From: Arcobacter roscoffensis
GTDB lineage: Bacteria; Campylobacterota; Campylobacteria; Campylobacterales; Arcobacteraceae
Assembly (NCBI RefSeq): GCF_024267655.1
Contig: NZ_CP100595.1
Coordinates: 2,728,001-2,792,000 of the forward strand
Direction: 5' to 3'
DNA: 64,000 nt
Both the position numbers and the translations under genes were made by a program. Shown here one piece after another: positions 26,542 to 34,355 of the stretch; the first letter of the stretch is position 1; the number at the start of each line of letters is the position of its first letter. The notes beneath the pieces were generated by a model that saw only the letters and a program-made list of their open reading frames with translations, ran no database searches and was not told the DNA's origin.

Positions 26542-26579
26542 AAAAGGTAAGTAGTTTTTTTAACTACTTGCCTTTTTTT
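26542..26579 (+). terminator. Intrinsic terminator after fdxA
   Basis: AAAAGGTAAGTAGTT pairs with AACTACTTGCCTTTT (one G-U pair) around TTTTT and is followed by further T residues. It separates fdxA from ndk. Confidence 0.88.
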
Positions 26580-26590
26580 ATTTTTTTAGG

Positions 26591-26596
26591 TATAAT
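26591..26596 (+). promoter_or_regulatory. -10 element of the ndk promoter
   Basis: TATAAT preceded by a T-rich run, 35 bases before the ndk ATG. It probably drives ndk-yceD-rpmF-plsX. Confidence 0.65.
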
Positions 26597-26631
26597 CCGC
26601 GACTTAAAAAAATATTGAGGGATATACAAAT

Positions 26632-27045
26632 ATGGAACAAACACTATCAATCATCAAACCTGACGCGGTAGCTAAAAATGTTGTAGGTAAAATCTTAGAC
26701 AGATTTGAATCAAACGGATTAAGAATAGCAGCAACTAAAAAAATTCAATTAAGCAAAGCTGATGCAGAAGCATTCTACGCAGTACACGCTGAAAGACCAT
26801 TTTTTGGTGAATTAGTTGAATTCATGATTTCTGGACCAGTTGTAGTAACTGTTTTAGAAGGTGAAGATGCAATGACTAAAAATAGAGACTTAATGGGTGC
26901 TACAAATCCTAAAGAAGCAGCAGCTGGAACAATCAGAGCAGATTTTGCAGAATCAATTGATGCTAATGCAGTTCATGGTTCAGATTCATTAGAAAATGCA
27001 GCAAATGAAATTAAATTCTTCTTCTCTGACAGAGAAATTTGTTAA
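26632..27045 (+). CDS. ndk: Nucleoside diphosphate kinase Ndk
   Basis: Transfers the gamma phosphate between nucleoside triphosphates and diphosphates. The 137-residue sequence starts [13 protein letters not shown], and the phosphohistidine lies in [12 protein letters not shown]. It leads a cluster with yceD, rpmF, plsX and fabH, 26 bases from the next gene. Confidence 0.96.
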   Translation: MEQTLSIIKPDAVAKNVVGKILDRFESNGLRIAATKKIQLSKADAEAFYAVHAERPFFGELVEFMISGPVVVTVLEGEDAMTKNRDLMGATNPKEAAAGTIRADFAESIDANAVHGSDSLENAANEIKFFFSDREIC

Positions 27046-27071
27046 TAAATAAGTAAATTTTATAATTTAAC

Positions 27072-27452
27072 ATGAAAATAGAATTTAAGAAAGTACCTCA
27101 AAACCCTAAAGAATTCAGCTCTTCGCTTGATTCAGTAGAAATTGAAGGTACTTTTTGTAAAATATCGCAATCGTTAGTAAAAATTGATGCTGTATTAAAA
27201 GGTAATACTCAAATCAATTGTTGCAGATGTGGTATCACAGATACTATTGCTTTAAATGAAGATGCAAATTTTTTATTAAGCGATGGTATTTATAAAGAAG
27301 ATTCTAAATCGGAAGATTTAGTAATCGAAATAGACAATAATACAATTGACTTTGATGAAATTATTCAAAGTGAATTAGAATCAATTAAAAGTGATTACTA
27401 TCTATGTGAAAATTGTTCACATGACGATAGTGAATTTCAAAAAGAATTTTAA
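27072..27452 (+). CDS. YceD/DUF177 family protein
   Basis: A 126-residue protein just before rpmF, the conserved location of YceD/DUF177, a family linked to 23S rRNA accumulation. It has two cysteine pairs (CCRCG and CENC) that could bind zinc, as in many members. The low similarity expected for this family means the assignment rests largely on context. Confidence 0.75.
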   Translation: MKIEFKKVPQNPKEFSSSLDSVEIEGTFCKISQSLVKIDAVLKGNTQINCCRCGITDTIALNEDANFLLSDGIYKEDSKSEDLVIEIDNNTIDFDEIIQSELESIKSDYYLCENCSHDDSEFQKEF

Positions 27453-27462
27453 GGAGAAAAAA

Positions 27463-27615
27463 ATGGCAGTACCAAAGAGAAGAGTATCTCATACTAGAGC
27501 AGCGAAAAGAAGAACTCACTATAAAATAACTTTAAAAAAACCAGTTAAAGATAGTGATGGATCTTGGAAAATGCCTCATTCGGTTAACCCAAACACTGGT
27601 GAATACAAAAGCTAA
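27463..27615 (+). CDS. rpmF: Ribosomal protein bL32 RpmF
   Basis: A 50-residue large-subunit protein, [20 protein letters not shown] at the start and [12 protein letters not shown] at the end. The start is set by AAGGAG 7 bases before ATG 27463; the frame is open further upstream but that would extend into yceD. It lacks the zinc cysteines found in some L32 proteins. Its stop overlaps the plsX start. Confidence 0.97.
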   Translation: MAVPKRRVSHTRAAKRRTHYKITLKKPVKDSDGSWKMPHSVNPNTGEYKS

Positions 27616-28607
27616 TGTTGAAGATCGCAATAGATGCAATGGGTGGGGACTTCGGTCCTGAACCTATTATTCAAGGCCTTGTTGCAGCTTTAAAACAAAA
27701 TAATAACTTCACTGCAATTGCAGTTGGTAAAAAAGATGAAATAGAACCTTTATTACCAAAACAATTTCAATCAAGAGTTGAAATATTAGATACAGATGAT
27801 GTAATTAGTATGCACGACTCTGCTACAGATGCACTTAAAAGAAAAGATTCTACAATTTATAAAGCTATTGAATTAGTAAGAGACCAAAAAGCTGATGCTG
27901 TTGTTTCTGCTGGACACTCAGGTGCTTCAATGTCATTAGCAACACTTAGAATCGGAAGAATAAAAGGTGTATCAAGACCTGCTATAGCAACACTTATGCC
28001 AACTAGTGAAAACCAAAATACTTTAGTATTAGACGTTGGAGCTAATGTTGATAGTGATGCAAAAAACTTATTCGAATTTGCCATTATGGGACAAGTATAT
28101 GCACAAGATGTATTACAGCTTGATGAACCAATTGTTGGTTTATTATCTAATGGTGAAGAAGAAAGCAAAGGTAATGAAGTTACCAAAGAAGCTTATAAAC
28201 TTATATCAAGAGTTCCAAATTTTGCAGGTAATGTAGAAGGTAGTGATATCTTCAAAGGAACAGTTGATGTTGTTGTTTGTGATGGTTTTGTAGGAAATAT
28301 CTTACTTAAAACAGCCGAAGGTGTTGCAGATACTATCGGACAAATCATCAAAAAGAATTTAAAAAGATCTCTAATTTCAATTGCTGGTGCAGTTCTAATG
28401 AGAAAAGTATTCAAAAACTTAAAAGTTAGAGTTGACTATGCGGAATATGGTGGAGCACCTTTACTTGGTGTAAAAGCACCTGTAATTATTGCTCATGGAA
28501 AATCAAATCCTAAAGCAATTCAAAATGCAATATTCCAAGCAATCAATGCAGCTAGCTCAAACTTAAATAGTCATATTGAAGAGAGATTATCACAGTATAG
28601 TAATTAA
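27615..28607 (+). CDS. plsX: Phosphate acyltransferase PlsX
   Basis: Makes acyl-phosphate from acyl-ACP, the first step of phospholipid synthesis with PlsY. The 330-residue protein starts [18 protein letters not shown] and contains SAGHSGASM and the C-terminal [10 protein letters not shown]. The ATG overlaps the rpmF stop (TAATG), so translation is probably coupled. Confidence 0.96.
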   Translation: MLKIAIDAMGGDFGPEPIIQGLVAALKQNNNFTAIAVGKKDEIEPLLPKQFQSRVEILDTDDVISMHDSATDALKRKDSTIYKAIELVRDQKADAVVSAGHSGASMSLATLRIGRIKGVSRPAIATLMPTSENQNTLVLDVGANVDSDAKNLFEFAIMGQVYAQDVLQLDEPIVGLLSNGEEESKGNEVTKEAYKLISRVPNFAGNVEGSDIFKGTVDVVVCDGFVGNILLKTAEGVADTIGQIIKKNLKRSLISIAGAVLMRKVFKNLKVRVDYAEYGGAPLLGVKAPVIIAHGKSNPKAIQNAIFQAINAASSNLNSHIEERLSQYSN

Positions 28608-28613
28608 TTTAGA

Positions 28614-28619
28614 TATAAT
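28614..28619 (+). promoter_or_regulatory. -10 element upstream of fabH
   Basis: TATAAT lies 28 bases before the fabH ATG, just after the plsX stop, and suggests an internal promoter. Confidence 0.55.
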
Positions 28620-28647
28620 AACTATACTTTTATTTAAGGATATGTAA

Positions 28648-29646
28648 ATGGCATATGCAGCTTTTAGATCTATTGGAGCATATATACCTCCAAAGATTAT
28701 GACAAATGCAGATTTTGAAAAAATTATTGATACTAGTGATGAGTGGATAACAAAAAGAACTGGTATTAAAGAAAGAAGAATTTCTGAAGAAAATGAAGCT
28801 TCATCTGATTTAGGAGCAAAAGCGGCGGAAGTTGCTATTGAAAGATCAGGAATTGCAAAAGAAGATATCGACATGGTAATCTGTGCTACTGTAACTCCTG
28901 ATTATTTATGTATGCCTTCAACGGCTTGTTTAATCGCATCAAAATTAGATTTACCTCCTGTTCAAGCTTTTGATATTAGTGCAGCGTGTACAGGATTTGT
29001 ATATGCCGTATCTATAGCAAAAGCATTTATTGAATCAGGAATGAAAAAAAATGTTCTAATCATAGGTGCAGAGACTTATACATCAATTTTAGATTATACT
29101 GATAGAGGTACTTGTTTTATCTTTGGAGATGGAGCAGGAGCTGCAATAATATCAGCAACAGATGACAAAAGCGAAGCAATCGTAGATGTTAACTGTTCAA
29201 GTGATGGAAATTATGATGATTTAATCAAAACTCCAGGTGGAGGAAGTAAACATCCATGTTCACAAGAAGTAGTTGAGCAAAAAATGGCGTGTATTAGAAT
29301 GAAAGGAAATGAAACTTTCAAACTAGCAGTTAAAACTTTAACAGCAGATGTTGAAGTAATGATGGAAAAACACAATATTAAAAATGATGATATCGACCAT
29401 TTTATTCCTCATCAAGCTAATTACAGAATTATAAGTGCAGTTGGAAAAGCTTTAGGACTAAATGATGAGCAAACGGTTATTACTGTAGATAAATATGGTA
29501 ATACATCAGCTGCATCAATTCCAATGGCTATGAACTATGCTTATGAACAAGGAAAAATCAAAAAAGGTGATAACATCTTATTTGATGCTTTTGGAGCAGG
29601 ACTTACTTGGGGAAGTGCTTATTTCCCATTTGCACCAAAACAATAA
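28648..29646 (+). CDS. fabH: Beta-ketoacyl-ACP synthase III FabH
   Basis: Starts fatty-acid synthesis by condensing acetyl-CoA with malonyl-ACP. The catalytic triad is Cys in DISAACTGFVYA, His in HFIPHQANYRI and Asn in YGNTSAASIP; 332 residues is normal. It follows plsX by 40 bases, with its own -10, and ends at a strong terminator. Confidence 0.96.
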   Translation: MAYAAFRSIGAYIPPKIMTNADFEKIIDTSDEWITKRTGIKERRISEENEASSDLGAKAAEVAIERSGIAKEDIDMVICATVTPDYLCMPSTACLIASKLDLPPVQAFDISAACTGFVYAVSIAKAFIESGMKKNVLIIGAETYTSILDYTDRGTCFIFGDGAGAAIISATDDKSEAIVDVNCSSDGNYDDLIKTPGGGSKHPCSQEVVEQKMACIRMKGNETFKLAVKTLTADVEVMMEKHNIKNDDIDHFIPHQANYRIISAVGKALGLNDEQTVITVDKYGNTSAASIPMAMNYAYEQGKIKKGDNILFDAFGAGLTWGSAYFPFAPKQ

Positions 29647-29649
29647 AAA

Positions 29650-29678
29650 TAGATAAAAGGCAAAAGCCTTTTTATCTA
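29650..29678 (+). terminator. Intrinsic terminator after fabH
   Basis: TAGATAAAAGGC pairs with GCCTTTTTATCTA (one bulged T) around AAAA, starting 4 bases after the fabH stop. The flanks could also serve the converging azlD transcript. Confidence 0.8.
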
Positions 29679-29732
29679 CTACAAATTCACAAAATATTTA
29701 ATTTACATTAAATCTCTTACTTATCTTTAATC

Positions 29733-30053
29733 TTATAAATACTGAACTAAAGCCATATAAAAAATCGTTCCTGAAAAAATAGAAACTAAATAGTTTTTAA
29801 AAACTATATGTAAAACTGCAGTAAAAGTAATGCCACCTATTTCTTTTAAACCATAAGGTACAAGGGAAAAATTTACATCTTTTACAGAATATACTATTAA
29901 GATAGTCATAATAACAGCAGGAAAAAACTTCTCAATAAACACCACATATGAAGGAAGTTCATTTTTTCTAAAGAATAAAAAAGGAAATACCCTTGTAAAG
30001 AAGTTTACAACTGCCATAATAGCAATAGCTATGTATATTTCAATTCCACTCAT
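29733..30053 (-). CDS. azlD: AzlD-family branched-chain amino-acid exporter subunit
   Basis: A 106-residue membrane protein with about four helices (IYIAIAIMAVVNFFTRVFPF at the start), the small partner of AzlC. Together they export branched-chain amino acids or analogues. The start overlaps the azlC stop by 4 bases. Confidence 0.88.
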   Translation of the reverse strand: MSGIEIYIAIAIMAVVNFFTRVFPFLFFRKNELPSYVVFIEKFFPAVIMTILIVYSVKDVNFSLVPYGLKEIGGITFTAVLHIVFKNYLVSIFSGTIFYMALVQYL

Positions 30054-30733
30054 TGCTCTATCTTTCTTCTAAATGTAAACATTAAAATAAGTGCAATTAC
30101 AATTGAAACAATTAACATTTTATCACTTGGTATAAATATAAGTGAAAAAAGTGAAGCTAAAGCTCCAACTATAAAAGGCATAGCATTTTGTAAGTTTTTG
30201 TACTGTTCTATACATAAAACTACAAAAAGTGCTGTTAATGAAAACTCCAAGCCAGCTGTATTAAACTTAATGTTTGAGCCAATAATAGCTCCTAAAGTAC
30301 AGCCTACAAACCAATAAGATTGATTAAAAGCTGTTAAAAAAAAGTAATACCATCTTTTCTTTAATTGCTCATCATCTTTTATTGTAGTTAATAAGGCATA
30401 TGTTTCATCAGTTAAACCAAAAATTAAATAAGGTTTTAGCTTTCCTGTTTTTTTAAATCTTTTTAGTAAAGATAAGCCATAAAAAGATTGTCTAATATTT
30501 ATAAACCATGTAGCTATTGCAATATCTACAAAACCTGCTTTTGCATTAAAAAAGTTTATTGCTACAAACTGTAATGCCCCTGCATAAATAAAAAGGGACA
30601 TTATAGGAGCTAAATACCAAGGATAATCAAAAGATACTAAAAGTAAACCAAATGCAAAACCTAAAACTGCATATCCCATCATAACAGGTATTGAGACTTT
30701 AAATGCAGTTTTTATCTCTTTTTCATATTTCAA
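30050..30733 (-). CDS. azlC: AzlC-family amino-acid exporter subunit
   Basis: A 227-residue inner-membrane protein; the family motif GYAVLGFAFGLLL is followed by the conserved FIYAGALQFVAINFF and LFGLTDETYAL segments. It pairs with AzlD as a branched-chain amino-acid exporter. It starts 12 bases after the SspB-like gene, on the same transcript. Confidence 0.9.
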   Translation of the reverse strand: MKYEKEIKTAFKVSIPVMMGYAVLGFAFGLLLVSFDYPWYLAPIMSLFIYAGALQFVAINFFNAKAGFVDIAIATWFINIRQSFYGLSLLKRFKKTGKLKPYLIFGLTDETYALLTTIKDDEQLKKRWYYFFLTAFNQSYWFVGCTLGAIIGSNIKFNTAGLEFSLTALFVVLCIEQYKNLQNAMPFIVGALASLFSLIFIPSDKMLIVSIVIALILMFTFRRKIEQ

Positions 30734-30745
30734 TACTTATACCAC

Positions 30746-31198
30746 CTACTTATCAAACTTTTTATTATTTGGATTGTTCTTAAAGATATTCATTGATTTT
30801 TCTTTTGGATCTTTATTAAACTTATCAACAGTTGCTACTGAGTTTATATATAAAATTGACTCATCAACTACAATTTGGAAAACACTATGAAGAGGAACTT
30901 TTACAACGGCTCCAAAATTTTCACTTCCAAAACCTGCTTCAAAACTAATATAGTTTTCTGTTATTTCAATAGTTGTATATGTGTAGTTACTTAATATGAA
31001 AAGAGAAAACTTCTGTAGTTGTTCCTTAATTGCACTTGGTAGTTCAGGAGAAAACTCAATTGGTTCAATGTTTGCTGTTATTGAGAATTCCTGATCTTTT
31101 TCTAAAAGAAACTCGATTGTTTCAAATACTTGTTTCTTCACTAAGTTTTTATAATTTACATCTTCTATTATGTTATTTATCATCTTATTAATATCCAT
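30746..31198 (-). CDS. SspB-like ClpXP adaptor candidate
   Basis: A 150-residue soluble protein that I align with alpha-proteobacterial SspB, the adaptor that tethers tagged substrates to ClpXP. Shared features are an N-terminal helix (VKKQVFETIEFLL), an F-S-I-T strand, SPELPSAIKEQL, then a beta core ITENYISFEAGFG and VKVPLHSVFQIVVDES, matching the known F-x-V-x-x-x-F and Y-V-P core. A flexible charged tail after about residue 125 would suit a ClpX-docking tail. Start: ATG 31198. The function is inferred. Confidence 0.6.
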   Translation of the reverse strand: MDINKMINNIIEDVNYKNLVKKQVFETIEFLLEKDQEFSITANIEPIEFSPELPSAIKEQLQKFSLFILSNYTYTTIEITENYISFEAGFGSENFGAVVKVPLHSVFQIVVDESILYINSVATVDKFNKDPKEKSMNIFKNNPNNKKFDK

Positions 31199-31214
31199 TT
31201 CAAAATTTTAGTGG

Positions 31215-31221
31215 TATTATA
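31215..31221. promoter_or_regulatory. Overlapping divergent -10 elements
   Basis: Only 27 bases separate the SspB-like and LapG-like genes. TATTAT at 31215-31220 reads as a plus-strand -10 five bases before ATG 31226, and TATAAT reads on the minus strand at 31221-31216. The two polymerase sites would exclude each other, and the plus transcript would be leaderless. Confidence 0.5.
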
Positions 31222-31225
31222 ACCT

Positions 31226-31867
31226 ATGAAACGAATATTTTTGCTTATTTTAATACTTTATAATATTACTTTTGCTTATGAATTCAAATTAAATAAAGAC
31301 GATATTAAATATATACAAGAGTCAAAGAAACAGTCATTTATAGTTAATAGATTGAAGAAGTACCAATCTTTAAAAAAGAAAGTTGTAGATTATACTTTAA
31401 TTAGAAAACTATCCCATGTAAACTCGTTTTTAAATAAAATATTACCTAAACATGATATAAATGCAAATTCATCTATTGATTATTGGGCAACACCGAAAGA
31501 GTTTTTAATTCAAGGTCATGGTGATTGTGAAGATTATGTAATAAGCAAGTATTTTACCCTTCTTGAACTTGGCATAAAAAAACAAAATCTCTATTTTGCA
31601 GTTGTAAAAGTAAAAGGTGAGAGAGATTATCATATGGTCTTACTTTATATTGAAGATAAAAAGAAAAGTCCTTTAGTTTTAGACAATCTAAGTTTTAAAG
31701 TTATTCCTTTCAATAAAAGAAAAAAATTAATCCCTAAATTTGCTTTTAATGAAATTGACTCATATAAATTTACAAAAAATGGATTTACTCAAAAAGTAAA
31801 AATAAATTGGGGAAAAGAAAATAAATTTGAAAAACTACTTAAAAGAGTTTATGAAAAAAATGAGTAG
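31226..31867 (+). CDS. LapG-like periplasmic cysteine protease (BTLCP family)
   Basis: A 213-residue protein with a signal peptide (MKRIFLLILILYNITFA) and a transglutaminase-like fold. The triad is visible as Cys in GHGDCEDYVISKYF, His in DYHMVLL and Asp in LVLDNLS. In Pseudomonas, LapG cleaves the adhesin LapA under control of LapD and cyclic di-GMP. Neither partner is in this window. The gene probably has a leaderless transcript. Confidence 0.82.
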   Translation: MKRIFLLILILYNITFAYEFKLNKDDIKYIQESKKQSFIVNRLKKYQSLKKKVVDYTLIRKLSHVNSFLNKILPKHDINANSSIDYWATPKEFLIQGHGDCEDYVISKYFTLLELGIKKQNLYFAVVKVKGERDYHMVLLYIEDKKKSPLVLDNLSFKVIPFNKRKKLIPKFAFNEIDSYKFTKNGFTQKVKINWGKENKFEKLLKRVYEKNE

Positions 31868-32430
31868 TTCTCAATCGCATCAAAACCTATCATAGCATTC
31901 ATTAAGGCTAGTTTTTCACACTTTTGAAGCATTTTTATACTTATATCTTTTTCCTGTAGTTTTCCCTCTTCTATAAGTCTTGTTCTTGTTGTACCTTCAA
32001 GTAATGGCTTTTTAGGTGTTAGCCATTTATTATCATAAAATATTGCGATATTTGCTATTGAGGTATCACTTATAAAACCATCTTTTATAATTATGATTTC
32101 ATCATAATTCTCTTTTTTTGTATATAATTCATCTAAGCTTTTTCTATTTAGATACTTTTTTGAATACTCAATATTTTCATCATATACTAATTTAAAAGTT
32201 TTTATATCTCTTTTTTTATATTCAAAATAGTTTACTTCCAAAATTCCTGTTTCATCATAAATTAATTTACATCTTAATAGTTTATTTGAAATAGGATAAA
32301 CATACTCACTTAAATTTATGTTTAAACCTACAGTTTTTGCAATTCGTTTTTGATGATACTCTAAATTAAAAACTTCATAATCATCACATTTTATAGTTTC
32401 AAAATACACATTTTCTTCTTTTATAGTCAA
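31849..32430 (-). CDS. pabC: Aminodeoxychorismate lyase-like aminotransferase PabC
   Basis: PLP enzyme of fold type IV, about 193 residues. A Lys in KKYLNRKSLDEL is the likely PLP Schiff-base residue, and SDTSIANIAIF and PKKPLLEGTTRTRLI are the family cofactor motifs. With PabB (34356-35321) it would release p-aminobenzoate for folate. The start is uncertain: TTG 32430 has no ribosome site, while GTG 32409 follows AAAGAAGAAAAT and gives a normal PabC N-terminus. Its 3' end overlaps the LapG-like gene tail to tail. Confidence 0.82.
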   Translation of the reverse strand: MTIKEENVYFETIKCDDYEVFNLEYHQKRIAKTVGLNINLSEYVYPISNKLLRCKLIYDETGILEVNYFEYKKRDIKTFKLVYDENIEYSKKYLNRKSLDELYTKKENYDEIIIIKDGFISDTSIANIAIFYDNKWLTPKKPLLEGTTRTRLIEEGKLQEKDISIKMLQKCEKLALMNAMIGFDAIENYSFFS

Positions 32431-32445
32431 TTTAAATTTAAAAGA

Positions 32446-32451
32446 TATAAT
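32446..32451 (+). promoter_or_regulatory. -10 element of the alpha/beta hydrolase gene
   Basis: TATAAT, 26 bases before ATG 32478, which has AAGG at 6 bases. Confidence 0.5.
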
Positions 32452-32477
32452 ATCAAAACTTTATTTTAAGGCTTCTC

Positions 32478-33254
32478 ATGCAAAAGAAATATCAAAAGAT
32501 TATTGATAGTTTTAAAGATTTTGATAATACATATAAATATGCTTATATTGGTATTCCAAAAGGTTTTGGAGGTTTAAAAGAGCCCTACTTTGGAACACTT
32601 CAAAAATTTAAAAAACTATATCCTGATTTTAAAGCAAAAAATAAAATACCAACAGTTTTATTTTTACATGGTTCTGCTGGTTTAAATAAAGGAGTGATTT
32701 ATAGAAAATGGATAGTTGAAAAAGCAAATTTTATTTTCTTTTGTCCTAACTCATTTAAAGTAAAGAACAGACCAATCTATGAAACACCAACAAAACTAAA
32801 AAACTATGAAAAAGTACATAAATTTAGACAAGCAGAAATACACTACAACCTACAGAAACTTCAGAATATAAGTTTTATAGATATAAACAATATTTTTCTT
32901 ATGGGCAATTCTGAGGGTGGTTTGGCTGCTGCTTCCTTTAAAGGTAGAGAATTTAAAGGAAGAATTATTACTGCTTACTCTTGTGAAAACTCATACTACT
33001 CAAAAAATTTTGAAATAGGTGCAAATAAATATGAGCCATTTTTAAATATAATAGGAACTCATGATGAATATTTTTCAAATGATGCAAGTCCTACAAAAGA
33101 GTATAAAGTAGATGGACATTGTACAAAAGCCCTTAGAAAACATAAAAATGCAAAGGTTATAATATTACCTCAAACTAAACATGATATTACTTCTAATGTC
33201 TATGTAAAAGATGACATTATAAGCTTTTTAAGACTTTGGAGCAAAGAAGCCTAA
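32478..33254 (+). CDS. Alpha/beta hydrolase, dienelactone-hydrolase-like
   Basis: A 258-residue cytosolic protein. VLFLHGSAGLNKG carries the oxyanion HG motif, GNSEGG the nucleophile elbow with Ser, GTHDEYFSND a plausible acid, and QTKHDITS the catalytic His. The arrangement fits dienelactone hydrolase-type enzymes; the substrate is unknown. It has no signal peptide. Confidence 0.8.
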   Translation: MQKKYQKIIDSFKDFDNTYKYAYIGIPKGFGGLKEPYFGTLQKFKKLYPDFKAKNKIPTVLFLHGSAGLNKGVIYRKWIVEKANFIFFCPNSFKVKNRPIYETPTKLKNYEKVHKFRQAEIHYNLQKLQNISFIDINNIFLMGNSEGGLAAASFKGREFKGRIITAYSCENSYYSKNFEIGANKYEPFLNIIGTHDEYFSNDASPTKEYKVDGHCTKALRKHKNAKVIILPQTKHDITSNVYVKDDIISFLRLWSKEA

Positions 33255-33263
33255 AGGCTTCTT

Positions 33264-34289
33264 CTATTTTACAAAAACTTGGGCTACATCTTTTGCATAT
33301 TGTAACTCTGTTGTAATTCCCACACAAGAACAGTTTATTTCTGATAAAACATATTTATCAGTTCCATCTTCATTGTAATCTAAGATATAATCCATCGTCC
33401 AAAGCAGTGGATAGTTTTGCCCTCTTAAATATGGTTTTAAAACTTCTAAACCTTCTGTAGTTAAATCAACAACATCTTTCCATTTTGCTTCACTTGGTGA
33501 CTCGTACTTGTATTTTGCACCTGAAAAAAGTGTAGCTGAAAACTGTCCATCTTGTGGCTTTTTATGAACAACAGATATTGGCTTATCATTTACAAGTAAA
33601 ACTCTAATTTCACCTTCATTAATTCTTTCTAAATATCTACAACCAACAAAGCCTACTTTATCTTGAAAATACTCAGCATATTCACTATCATCCTCAAAGT
33701 TTTTTTCAAATTTTGAAATAAATTCATGAATATCATCAAAAAAGAACTTTTCATTATTTACAGCTTCTGTTGAAATAATAGAACCATCATCTTGTTGTCG
33801 TACAAGATAAACACCCTCACCTGTTGAACCATAGTTTGTTTTTAAAACCCTAATTCCATGTTTTTTTAAATCTGCTGGGAACTTTGAAGCAAAATCAGAG
33901 AAATCATGATAAAAATAAGACTCATCATCTCCTAAAACAGTACCTTTTAGTTTTGAAAGAATATCTTTAAAATCAAGGTTAATCATAACATCAGGGTGAG
34001 TATGAATTTCAACTCCACTATCTCCTAAAGCTTTTAAGAACTGAAAATACTCATCGACTTGCTTTAAATTACCAGGGTTAATTCTTGAAATAACAGCATG
34101 TGCATTCTCTTTTAAATACTCTAACAATTGATATTTTTTATTTGGCTTAAAAAATACAATCTCTGTTTTAAAAGATGTTTCTTCTTCAATGGCTCTTAAA
34201 ATTGGCTTTGTATCAGGTCTAAATCCATCAAAACCTTTATCACTACCTTTTTGATACTCTATAATAAAAACTGTATCTGCTTTTTTCAT
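33264..34289 (-). CDS. Cj0069-family protein, ATP-grasp-like
   Basis: A 341-residue protein of the family named after Campylobacter jejuni Cj0069, of unknown function. ATP-grasp traits can be seen: a nucleotide-binding loop RVLKTNYGSTGEGVYLV, strand EIRVLLVNDKPISVVHKKP, and a metal-binding-like end LSEINCSCVGIT where Glu and Asn are placed as in ATP-grasp ligases. A glutathione-synthetase-like amide ligase is possible. It is separated from pabB by 66 bases and may have its own promoter. Confidence 0.72.
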   Translation of the reverse strand: MKKADTVFIIEYQKGSDKGFDGFRPDTKPILRAIEEETSFKTEIVFFKPNKKYQLLEYLKENAHAVISRINPGNLKQVDEYFQFLKALGDSGVEIHTHPDVMINLDFKDILSKLKGTVLGDDESYFYHDFSDFASKFPADLKKHGIRVLKTNYGSTGEGVYLVRQQDDGSIISTEAVNNEKFFFDDIHEFISKFEKNFEDDSEYAEYFQDKVGFVGCRYLERINEGEIRVLLVNDKPISVVHKKPQDGQFSATLFSGAKYKYESPSEAKWKDVVDLTTEGLEVLKPYLRGQNYPLLWTMDYILDYNEDGTDKYVLSEINCSCVGITTELQYAKDVAQVFVK

Positions 34290-34355
34290 TTAAACATCCT
34301 ATTTGAAATATTAAATAGAATAATAAAATTATTTGATTACATTAAAGTTACAATT

